From assembly GCA_022729775.1 (NCBI GenBank), contig DZBA01000007.1, forward strand, positions 1-17,219: a stretch of DNA of 17,219 nucleotides. Direction: 5' to 3'. Source of the stretch: Anaerolinea thermophila (GTDB taxonomy: Bacteria; Chloroflexota; Anaerolineae; Anaerolineales; Villigracilaceae). A program made the translations under genes and the position numbers. Positions 1 through 6,282 of the stretch are shown here, in pieces (position 1 is the first letter of the stretch; each line of letters begins with the position of its first letter). Below the pieces are notes generated by a model that was not told the DNA's origin, searched no databases, and saw only the letters and a list, made by a program, of their open reading frames with translations.

Positions 1-671
1 GTCCGCGCAGAAGCAAGGCGGTGATGAAACTCAACCCCGCGGAGACTCTCAACCATCCCGAAACCGCGCGGCGTATCTTGATCGTATTGGGTGCGGCGAT
101 CCTGTTCTTTTTCGTCCACCATGTTTTGCACATCAAGCCGTCTCTGGTGGCGCTCAGCGCCGCAGCAGTTGCATTGCTTTGGGTGCAGCCTGATATCGAA
201 GAAGTCTTAAAGAAAGTGGAATGGAGCGTGCTGCTCTTCTTCGGCGCGCTGTTCATCATGGTCGGCGGGTTGGAACATTCGGGCGCGTTGGAAATGATTG
301 TTGGATTTTTTGAAGGCATATCGAACATGCCCCCAGTTTTGTTTGGCGTCCTCCTCATCTGGATCGTCGCGCTGCTTTCCGCCGTCGTGGATAACGTTCC
401 CATCACCATCGCGCTGATTCCCGTCATCAAAGGACTCGGCGAAACGGGCATGGATATCGGTCCGCTGTGGTGGGCGCTGGCATTCGGCGCGGGCTTCGGC
501 GGCACTGGCACGATCATCGGCTCCAGCGCGAATATTATCGTCGCCACGTTATCGGAAAAAACGCGCACGCCCATCACCTCCGCAATTTGGATCAAGCGCG
601 GATTGCCCGTCATGCTGGTCACTTGCGCCATCGCCAGCGTTTTATATGCTATCATTTACCCATGGCTCTAA
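1..671 (+). CDS. ArsB/NhaD-type (ion transporter superfamily) permease, C-terminal part, 5' truncated
   Basis: Membrane permease of the ArsB/NhaD/CitMHS group, which move anions such as arsenite or exchange Na+/H+. The reading frame is open from the first bases of the window, so the true start lies upstream. The methionine codon near base 24 sits inside a conserved stretch of the family and is not a start. About 220 residues remain, roughly half of a normal 420-450 residue protein. Visible features are five to six hydrophobic segments, the 'VEWSVLLFFGALFIMVGG' segment typical of ArsB-like proteins, a re-entrant-type 'SAVVDNVPITIALIP' motif and the second glycine-rich hairpin 'GFGGTGTIIGSSANII'. 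Substrate cannot be told from this half. It is followed after 21 bp by a cyclic-di-AMP receptor-like gene, which hints at nucleotide control of ion transport (inference). The family call is firm; the exact substrate is open. Confidence 0.87.
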   Translation, partial: PRRSKAVMKLNPAETLNHPETARRILIVLGAAILFFFVHHVLHIKPSLVALSAAAVALLWVQPDIEEVLKKVEWSVLLFFGALFIMVGGLEHSGALEMIVGFFEGISNMPPVLFGVLLIWIVALLSAVVDNVPITIALIPVIKGLGETGMDIGPLWWALAFGAGFGGTGTIIGSSANIIVATLSEKTRTPITSAIWIKRGLPVMLVTCAIASVLYAIIYPWL

Positions 672-692
672 ATCAAACGGAAGGAGAACGCA

Positions 693-1031
693 ATGACAAC
701 GCCCAATGTTAATTTGCTCATTATGGCAATTATTCAGGAACAAGACCTGGATACAGCGACTACCATGCTGCAAGAAATAGGAGCAACACTCACCTACCTC
801 TCCAGTTCAGGTGGTTTTTTAGGGAGGCGAAACGCCACGCTATTGATTGGCTTACCCGCTGAAAAGGAAGAGGATGCCCTGATTGCGCTGCATAACGCAT
901 GTAACCAGCGTATCGAATATATGACCCTTCCGCTCGAAGGCTCGCCCATGTCCATGCCCGCGCCCGTGCCTGTCACTGTCGGCGGCGCGACTGTGTTTGC
1001 CCTGCCCGTAGAAAGATTCGAGCAGATATAA
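693..1031 (+). CDS. Cyclic-di-AMP receptor family protein (DarA/PstA-like, PII-like fold), copy 1
   Basis: Small cytoplasmic protein (112 aa) of the cyclic-di-AMP receptor family, trimeric PII-like proteins that bind c-di-AMP in Firmicutes. Seen in the sequence: an N-terminal beta strand and 'QEQDLD', the 'SSGGFLGRRNATLLIG' region (residues 38-53) equivalent to TGGFL-x-x-x-NTT-x-L-x-G, a long Pro/Met-rich loop (about 80-93), and the C-terminal 'VTVGGATVFALPVERFEQI'. Length is as usual for the family (about 109). Compared from memory with Staphylococcus aureus PstA, the Thr28 (T34), Asn41 (N47) and C-terminal Gln (Q111) equivalents are kept, but the Arg26 position is Thr32. The start has a clear aaggag at 681-686, six bases ahead. 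The 21-bp gap after the permease suggests co-transcription. Ligand binding is not proven. Confidence 0.9.
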   Translation: MTTPNVNLLIMAIIQEQDLDTATTMLQEIGATLTYLSSSGGFLGRRNATLLIGLPAEKEEDALIALHNACNQRIEYMTLPLEGSPMSMPAPVPVTVGGATVFALPVERFEQI

Positions 1032-1061
1032 AAAGATTTCACCACGTAGCACAGGAAGAAT

Positions 1062-1099
1062 GTAAACAAGTAGACAGGTATACCTGCGTACTTGTTTAC
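1062..1099. repeat. 38-bp near-perfect palindrome between the two receptor genes
   Basis: The left arm (1062-1080) and right arm (1081-1099) are reverse complements at 17 of 19 positions, with one 2x2 mismatch (ga opposite cg) and no spacer. The right side also reads as three imperfect 8-base units (tacctgcg, tacttgtt, tacttaca at 1081-1104). It ends seven bases before the aaggag of the next gene and is not followed by a T-run, so it is not a normal terminator. It could be an operator for a dimeric regulator, an mRNA hairpin acting on the downstream ribosome site, or a small dispersed intergenic repeat. Confidence 0.8.
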
Positions 1100-1119
1100 T
1101 TACACAAGGAGAAACCACC

Positions 1120-1380
1120 ATGAAAATGATCATTATCATCATCAAAGACAACGATGCCGACATACTCACGCAAGCCTTCACCGCCGAAAATTTCCGCGTA
1201 ACGCGCGTCGCTTCCACTGGCGGATTTTTACGCAGCGGAGTCGTTACCATGCTGCTCGGCGTGGAAGATGATCAAATCGAAGCCGCAATTCAAGTCGCGC
1301 GTAAATCGCTTCCCGCCAAAGGTCACGAAAAACGCGCCACGCTTTTCGTGGTTCCCGTCCAACACTTTGAACAGGTATAA
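1120..1380 (+). CDS. Cyclic-di-AMP receptor family protein (DarA/PstA-like), short divergent copy 2
   Basis: Second PII-like receptor paralog (86 aa), shorter than the usual 109 because the middle loop and the 'VEVGGA' strand entry are reduced. It aligns without gaps to the start of S. aureus PstA (recalled from memory): R26, T28, 'STGGFLRSG' (32-40) and G47 are in register. The position of the ligand-contacting Asn41 is Val41 ('GVVTMLLG'). The C-terminus 'ATLFVVPVQHFEQV' keeps the penultimate Gln. An aaggag at 1106-1111 supports the start. It follows copy 1 by 88 bp containing the palindrome, and its stop is two bases from the next start, so it is probably translationally coupled to the lipoprotein. 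It may bind a different nucleotide, bind none, or form mixed trimers with copy 1 (inference). Confidence 0.88.
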   Translation: MKMIIIIIKDNDADILTQAFTAENFRVTRVASTGGFLRSGVVTMLLGVEDDQIEAAIQVARKSLPAKGHEKRATLFVVPVQHFEQV

Positions 1381-1382
1381 AA

Positions 1383-2600
1383 ATGAAAAAGCAACTTGTT
1401 GTGGCGGTGACAATATTGCTTGCTGTCACGCTTGCCTGTGAATTCACAGCGCCAGCCGCGCCCGCCCCGGCATCTGGCGTGGAAACCATTGTCGCCGCGA
1501 CATTTCAAGCGCTGACCGCTCCCGCGCCCGCGACAGATTCCGCGCCGCAACCTTCCACCGGACTTTTACCGCGCGCGCTGTATTTCCTCAACAACGACAG
1601 CGCGAACATTGCGCAAGTCCACCGCCTCGAAAAAGATGGAAAGACGGTCAAGCAAATTACCTTTGAACCCGCGCCCGTTGAAAACTATGACGTTTCGCTG
1701 AAAGACGGCAGCGTGGCGTATATTTCAAATAACCAGTTATACCTTGTCAACGAAGATGGAAGCGCCCGCCGCGTATTAGTGGATGGCGGCGCGCTGGATG
1801 AAAACAACCCCTTTGTGTCGCTGGTCAGCAACCCTGTGTTTTCACCCAATGGAGAAACCATCGCATACGGGCATAAGGGCTTGAATTTTTATTCGCTCGT
1901 CACGGGACAATCCAACCGCGTCATCGAAAATCAAATTGACGACATCGGCAACGGGTTTCTCATTCCGCGCGAAATGTACTGGCCCGAGCAATACAGCGCG
2001 GATGGGACAAAACTCATCATCACACTTGGATATTATGAAGGCGCGTCCGCCGCGATTTATTATCCAGCGAGCAATGCCATTGTGCGGTTAAGCGGTGGGG
2101 AAGGCGCGCTCATCTGCTGCGGTGAAACCGAGTGGACGCCGGACTATTCCGCTTTTTATGCTGCCAGCCCAAGTTTTGGAATGTTTGCAGCAGGGCTTTG
2201 GCGCGTAGATGCGGCAAATGGCAAGGTGACAACTTTGCTTTCGGGCAGTTTTGAAGAAAACCCGTTACACCTCGCCGATGAGCCTTTCCTCGCGCCGGAT
2301 GGGAACTTATATTACTTCTACGCTGTCGTACCCAATAATATGGATACCCCTGCCCGCCAGCCGTTGCAGTTGGTTCGTTCCGCGCCGGATGGCATCACAA
2401 ACCAAACCGTCTTACGCCCTGAATCATACGCAAACATGAACGAGGCGCTCTGGGCGCCGGATGGGAGCTTTGTCATCGTGGCAATGGCGCAAATCCCGGA
2501 TTCATATCAAGGCGGACTGGCGCAGCTGGTGTATACCGATGGAAGTAAAGGCACAATCTCGCTCGTCCCATACGTATCGAGAATAAAGTGGGGACGGTAA
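1383..2600 (+). CDS. Lipoprotein with TolB/WD40-like beta-propeller
   Basis: Exported lipoprotein of 405 aa. The N-terminus is Met-Lys-Lys, a hydrophobic stretch, then a lipobox 'LAVTLAC' with the lipidated Cys at residue 19, followed by an Ala/Pro-rich linker (about 22-58). The remainder contains repeated PD40-like elements: 'LYLVNEDGSARRVL', 'PVFSPNGETIAYG', 'EQYSADGTKLIIT', 'EPFLAPDGNLYYF' and 'EALWAPDGSFVIV'. This pattern fits a six- or seven-bladed propeller anchored outside the cytoplasmic membrane. Such proteins usually bind proteins or ligands; no catalytic motif is visible. The start codon lies two bases after the previous stop with only a weak ribosome site, suggesting coupled translation. 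It is the last gene before a terminator. Its link to the permease and receptors is by position only. Confidence 0.82.
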   Translation: MKKQLVVAVTILLAVTLACEFTAPAAPAPASGVETIVAATFQALTAPAPATDSAPQPSTGLLPRALYFLNNDSANIAQVHRLEKDGKTVKQITFEPAPVENYDVSLKDGSVAYISNNQLYLVNEDGSARRVLVDGGALDENNPFVSLVSNPVFSPNGETIAYGHKGLNFYSLVTGQSNRVIENQIDDIGNGFLIPREMYWPEQYSADGTKLIITLGYYEGASAAIYYPASNAIVRLSGGEGALICCGETEWTPDYSAFYAASPSFGMFAAGLWRVDAANGKVTTLLSGSFEENPLHLADEPFLAPDGNLYYFYAVVPNNMDTPARQPLQLVRSAPDGITNQTVLRPESYANMNEALWAPDGSFVIVAMAQIPDSYQGGLAQLVYTDGSKGTISLVPYVSRIKWGR

Positions 2601-2610
2601 TTATTAGAAC

Positions 2611-2648
2611 ACGACGCCAAACAAAATGAGGCGTCGTATTTTTGTTTT
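2611..2648 (+). terminator. Rho-independent terminator after the lipoprotein gene
   Basis: An 8-bp perfect GC-rich stem (acgacgcc at 2611-2618 and ggcgtcgt at 2630-2637) with an 11-base loop is followed by a T-rich tract interrupted by one g (2639-2648). It begins 10 bases after the stop codon and separates the permease/receptor unit from the sensory cluster. Confidence 0.88.
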
Positions 2649-2781
2649 CCCAATGAATCTGTAACCAGAAAAACATCATTCAGGGAATACAATTCCATTA
2701 ACAGAATATCGCCTTGCCAACTTTTGCCAACTTTTCCAGCCTTAACTCCATCTTTGGAAACCTGATTCTCCCTGAAAATAT
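2649..2781 (+). promoter_or_regulatory. Intergenic region before the hybrid kinase, with 10-bp tandem repeat
   Basis: This is the first intergenic space after a terminator, so the promoter of the sensory operon should lie here, but I see no convincing -35/-10 pair. It holds two exact tandem copies of ttgccaactt (2714-2723 and 2724-2733), followed by a degenerate third (ttccagcctt, 2734-2743), about 40-70 bases before the start. The 10-base period equals one helical turn, which would suit a regulator binding one face of the DNA (inference). Confidence 0.45.
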
Positions 2782-5118
2782 ATGATGATGACTACACAAC
2801 CATCCTCCCCCAACACCCCTGTTCGCATCCTTGTCGTGGATGACCATCCAAATACCGCAACCACACTGGCGCGCGCGCTTACTCAACTGGGAACGGGCGT
2901 TGAAGTCACTTCCGCCACAAGTGGTCATGACGCGCTCGAAAAAACCAAACACAGCGGCGTGGATATTCTGTTCACAGACATGATCATGCCCGAAATGACC
3001 GGGCTGGAATTGATCGAAAAGATGCAAAACCACCCTGGCGGGCGTCCTGCCTTTACGTATCTAGTCACAGCGTATGATGTCCCAGGGCTGAAAGTCACCG
3101 CGCACCGGTTAAAGGTTAACGAAGTGATTGTTAAACCTGTGCGCCCAGAGCGGATTTGTCAGATTGCCTCACGCGCAATGGAGGAAATGAAACACATCAC
3201 GCACCCGCCCAAAGGCGCAGTGGCAAGCGCGGTCAAAAAATTAAAAATCCTCGTCGCAGATGACAGACCCGACAACGTCATCCTGTTGACGCGCTATCTT
3301 GAATATGAAGGTTATGAATGTGTCACCGCGCGCGACGGCGTGGAAGCGCTGGAAAAAACCCACGATGAATTGCCAGACCTGATTTTGTTGGATGTGGATA
3401 TGCCGCACAAAGACGGATTCACGGTGTTGGAAGAAATCCGCGCGGATTCTGCTGTCAAGCATATTCCTGTCATCATTCTCACCGCCGCGCGATTGGATTC
3501 AGCCGATGTGCAATCGGGGTTGAATCTCGGCGCGGATGATTACGTCACCAAACCGTTTGACCGTCACGAGCTGATGGCGCGCATCCGCACCAAGCTGCGC
3601 GTCAAGCAGGCAGAGGATGTCATCCGCCGCCGCAACCGCGAGTTGAACCTGCTTCCCCAAATTGGCAAGGAACTCAGCGCGCGAGTAGATATCAAAGATG
3701 TTGCCAACATCCTGCTCAAACGCACAGTGGAAACGCTTGGGGCTGTACAGGGGAATATGATACTCTTTGCCACCGCCGATGAAGCGCAGCAAAATTTTGA
3801 AGTATCCATTTCGGCTGAACCATCCAAAATAGAAGTAGTGACACTCTCTGATGCGCTGTTGAAACACATCAACGAATCGAATGAAGGGCTGGTTATCGAA
3901 AGCGCGCTCAATAACCCACTTTGGGCAGCAGGTAAAGATTCGAACATCCACTCCGCGTTAATTGCTCCGCTGCATGGGCGCAAGGAATTGCTGGGCGTGC
4001 TAATCCTCACCCACGAGCAGGAAAACTATTTCAACATGGAACATCAGCTCCTGCTGCAAGCCATTGCAAGTCAGGCAGCCATTGCGGCAGAAAATGCGCG
4101 GTTGTATTCCACCATGGCGCAGGAACAAAAACGCCTTGCAGCCATTTTGAAATACGCGGCAGAAGCAATTCTGATGTTCGATGCGCAAGGCAAACTTGTC
4201 TTGTTGAACCCTGAAGGCGAGAAATTATTTACAAATTCGGCTGCCAACCTCAACCAACCTTTACCCAAAGGTCAAACCTGCGACGCGCTTTCACAAATGT
4301 TGGAAGATGCCCGCTCGCTGCATGGCGCAAAATCGGGCGAGGTAAAATGGGCAGACCAGCGCACCTTTAACGCGTTGATTACGCCCATTGAAGATGGCGG
4401 GCAGGTGGTCATTTTGCATGACGTGACGCGCTTCAAAGACCTGGAGCAGGTGAAGGATGAATTCATCGCCACTGCATCGCATGACTTAAAAAATCCGCTT
4501 ACGACGATTTCCGGCTTCTGCACGTTAATGGGGCAAGCAGGACCACTCAACGAACAGCAAAAGGAATTTATCAACCGGATGCAATCTGCCGCGCAGACAA
4601 TGAATGACATGGTGCAGAACATGATGTCGCTCTCGCAGCTGGATTTGAAAGCAGATCAACAGCGCGAGGCAGTGGACATGTCCGCATTGTTGAATGAAAT
4701 CGCGGATGAATTCAAACCGCAAGCGGAGATGAAAAAGCAAGCGTTCGATTTCAATCCGCTCGAAGCGCCCGTCTCTTTACAAGGCGACCCAAAGCAGCTG
4801 CGCCAATTGCTGCGAAACCTGCTTGGTAACGCAGTCAAATATACGCCCGAAGGCGGCAGGATTTCACTCACAGCCAACACAACCGAATCACAAATTCACT
4901 TGAACGTGGAAGACAGCGGATACGGCATCCCCGCCGCTGACCTGCCCTTCATCTTCAATCGCTTTTACCGCGTCCGAAACGACCACGCAGAAAAAGTGGA
5001 AGGCAACGGGCTTGGGCTTGCCATTGTCAAATCTATTATAGAGCAGCACAACGGGCAAATCAGCGTGGAAAGCGAAGTGGATAAAGGCACGCGGTTTAGT
5101 GTTGCGTTGCCGATTTGA
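2782..5118 (+). CDS. Soluble hybrid histidine kinase, REC-REC-GAF-PAS-HisKA-HATPase
   Basis: Cytoplasmic histidine kinase of 778 aa with no membrane segment. REC1 spans about 14-130, with D20/D21, phosphoacceptor D66 in 'LFTDMIMP' and K118. REC2 spans about 153-270, with D160/D161, phosphoacceptor D204 in 'LILLDVDMP' and K257. A GAF domain lies at about 286-438 and a PAS domain at about 448-553. HisKA follows with the phosphorylated His567 in 'ASHDLKNPL'. The ATPase domain starts near 665, with N683 in 'LGNAVKYTPEGG', 'DSGYGIP' (711-717) and 'GNGLGL' (741-746). All catalytic motifs look intact. The receivers precede the kinase, the reverse of the usual hybrid order, so the kinase may be controlled by phosphorylation from elsewhere. 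An in-frame stop at 2773 fixes the start to one of three consecutive ATGs (2782, 2785, 2788); no Shine-Dalgarno is visible. It heads the sensory cluster and is its only complete kinase. Confidence 0.93.
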   Translation: MMMTTQPSSPNTPVRILVVDDHPNTATTLARALTQLGTGVEVTSATSGHDALEKTKHSGVDILFTDMIMPEMTGLELIEKMQNHPGGRPAFTYLVTAYDVPGLKVTAHRLKVNEVIVKPVRPERICQIASRAMEEMKHITHPPKGAVASAVKKLKILVADDRPDNVILLTRYLEYEGYECVTARDGVEALEKTHDELPDLILLDVDMPHKDGFTVLEEIRADSAVKHIPVIILTAARLDSADVQSGLNLGADDYVTKPFDRHELMARIRTKLRVKQAEDVIRRRNRELNLLPQIGKELSARVDIKDVANILLKRTVETLGAVQGNMILFATADEAQQNFEVSISAEPSKIEVVTLSDALLKHINESNEGLVIESALNNPLWAAGKDSNIHSALIAPLHGRKELLGVLILTHEQENYFNMEHQLLLQAIASQAAIAAENARLYSTMAQEQKRLAAILKYAAEAILMFDAQGKLVLLNPEGEKLFTNSAANLNQPLPKGQTCDALSQMLEDARSLHGAKSGEVKWADQRTFNALITPIEDGGQVVILHDVTRFKDLEQVKDEFIATASHDLKNPLTTISGFCTLMGQAGPLNEQQKEFINRMQSAAQTMNDMVQNMMSLSQLDLKADQQREAVDMSALLNEIADEFKPQAEMKKQAFDFNPLEAPVSLQGDPKQLRQLLRNLLGNAVKYTPEGGRISLTANTTESQIHLNVEDSGYGIPAADLPFIFNRFYRVRNDHAEKVEGNGLGLAIVKSIIEQHNGQISVESEVDKGTRFSVALPI

Positions 5119-5186
5119 AATCCTAAAGAGAAAGCGCGTTAAATGACCTTATTCAATCAATATAAAAAATATATTTATAAAGCAAA

Positions 5187-5193
5187 AAAGGAA
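5187..5193 (+). promoter_or_regulatory. Ribosome binding site fixing the lipoprotein start at 5200
   Basis: The purine run aaaggaa ends six bases before the ATG at 5200. It favours this start over the in-frame ATG at 5143, which would add 19 charged residues in front of the signal peptide. Confidence 0.75.
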
Positions 5194-5199
5194 CACAGT

Positions 5200-6186
5200 A
5201 TGAAAAAGAAAAACTTACTTCTTGCCTTATCTGCAATGACTGTTATTGCTTTGCTGGCATCTTGCAGCGGAGCATCTCCTTCGAGCCAGCCGGCAACATT
5301 GCGATTAGCCTTCGATTATTGGCCAGGATATTACCCGGCGTTAATTGCCATTGAAAAAGGATATTTTGCGGAAGATAATTTAACCGTGACCGCTATCAAA
5401 CCGGAAAACACGAATGCGCTCATGGCTGATTTTCTGGCGGGCAAATATGACATGATGGCGGTATCGCTTGGAGATGTGATCACGTTGACCCAGACGAATA
5501 GCGATATTTATTTCCTTCTGATCGCAGACGAATCAGCGGGCGCCGATGCTGTGCTTGCGAATAACACTATTCAATCCGTTGAAGACCTGCGTGGCAAGAG
5601 TATTGGCACCAATCTCGGCGGGTTTGGCGAATTTTTCATCTCAACGTACCTGAAATCCAAAGGGGTTCAGCCCTCCGAAGTAAGCTTAGTTCAGATGGAC
5701 GCGGCTGAAGCACCTGCAAAATTAAAGAGTGGCGCATTGGATGCCGCTTCCACTTGGGAGCCTTACGTGAGTCAGGCTGTAAAAGACGGGAATAAAGTGC
5801 TCTTTACAAGCGCGGATACGCCGGGTTTGATCCCGGATGGAATTGTGATCCGCGGCGCGGTCGTGCGCGAAAAGCCGGAAGCGGTACAGGCTTTCGTCAA
5901 GAATTGGTTCCGCGCTGTAGACTACTGGAAGCAAAACCCGCAGGAAGGTAATGCCGCAGCCGCAAAACAATTGGGAATTGACCCATCTGAAATTTCACTG
6001 GAAGGCATCAAACTTCACGACCTGAAAAACAATCAAGCCTTATTCACCGACGATGGTTCCGCCACATCCATTTATCCCGTAGCCAAACTTTACGTGGATT
6101 TCTTCATCACCGCCGGGAAATTAACTACGCAACCGGATATCAAAAAATTGTTTAACACGGAATTTGTGCTAAAAGCGGCACAATAA
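5200..6186 (+). CDS. Substrate-binding lipoprotein, NMT1/SsuA/TauA-type (copy 1)
   Basis: Extracytoplasmic solute-binding protein of the nitrate/sulfonate/taurine/pyrimidine-precursor class (NMT1/SsuA-like), 328 aa from the chosen start. The signal peptide 'MKKKNLLLALSA...' ends in a lipobox 'LLASC' with Cys22 lipidated. Family traits: 'DYWPGYYPALIAIEKGYF' near the mature N-terminus, 'EDLRGKSIGTNLGGFGEFF', 'ASTWEPYV' and 'KPEAVQAFVKNWFRAVDYW'. No CCCFC motif is present, which argues against a ThiY/THI5 pyrimidine binder. The substrate is unknown. No permease or ATPase gene is near. Instead it sits between a histidine kinase (81 bp upstream) and a dCache receptor, and it has a clear paralog at 10522. 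It may deliver ligand information to the receptors or serve a transporter encoded elsewhere. Confidence 0.9.
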   Translation: MKKKNLLLALSAMTVIALLASCSGASPSSQPATLRLAFDYWPGYYPALIAIEKGYFAEDNLTVTAIKPENTNALMADFLAGKYDMMAVSLGDVITLTQTNSDIYFLLIADESAGADAVLANNTIQSVEDLRGKSIGTNLGGFGEFFISTYLKSKGVQPSEVSLVQMDAAEAPAKLKSGALDAASTWEPYVSQAVKDGNKVLFTSADTPGLIPDGIVIRGAVVREKPEAVQAFVKNWFRAVDYWKQNPQEGNAAAAKQLGIDPSEISLEGIKLHDLKNNQALFTDDGSATSIYPVAKLYVDFFITAGKLTTQPDIKKLFNTEFVLKAAQ

Positions 6187-6213
6187 TCACACCTTATTGA
6201 TTGTAGATGTCGA

Positions 6214-6253
6214 AACCGCAAAGTAAATAAAATCTGGTGGGTACTTTGCGGTT
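6214..6253 (+). repeat. 12-bp perfect stem-loop between lipoprotein and receptor genes
   Basis: aaccgcaaagta (6214-6225) pairs perfectly with tactttgcggtt (6242-6253) around a 16-base loop. The bases that follow are A-rich, not T-rich, so it is not a standard terminator on this strand. A hairpin just after a binding-protein gene could protect the upstream mRNA from 3' decay and so raise the lipoprotein above its downstream partners, as known for binding-protein operons (inference). It could also be a small dispersed repeat. Confidence 0.7.
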
Positions 6254-6282
6254 AAAGTAAAAAAGACATCAAGGAGTAATCT

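Noticed and set aside
467..712. Overlapping plus-strand frame at the end of the permease gene
   Set aside because: Its product is Arg/His-rich with no family traits, as expected for a shifted reading of the permease gene.
3499..4010. Minus-strand open frames of about 150 codons inside the kinase gene
   Set aside because: They are antisense to an intact, motif-rich kinase and show no domain features.
5161..5180. AT-rich inverted repeat (tataaa...tttata) before the first lipoprotein gene, considered as a promoter
   Set aside because: No -35 element at suitable spacing could be identified; the small AT-only stem is likely just low-complexity leader sequence.
5143..5199. Upstream in-frame ATG for the first binding lipoprotein
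   Set aside because: It would put 19 mostly polar and charged residues before a good lipoprotein signal peptide, and the ATG at 5200 has its own ribosome site.
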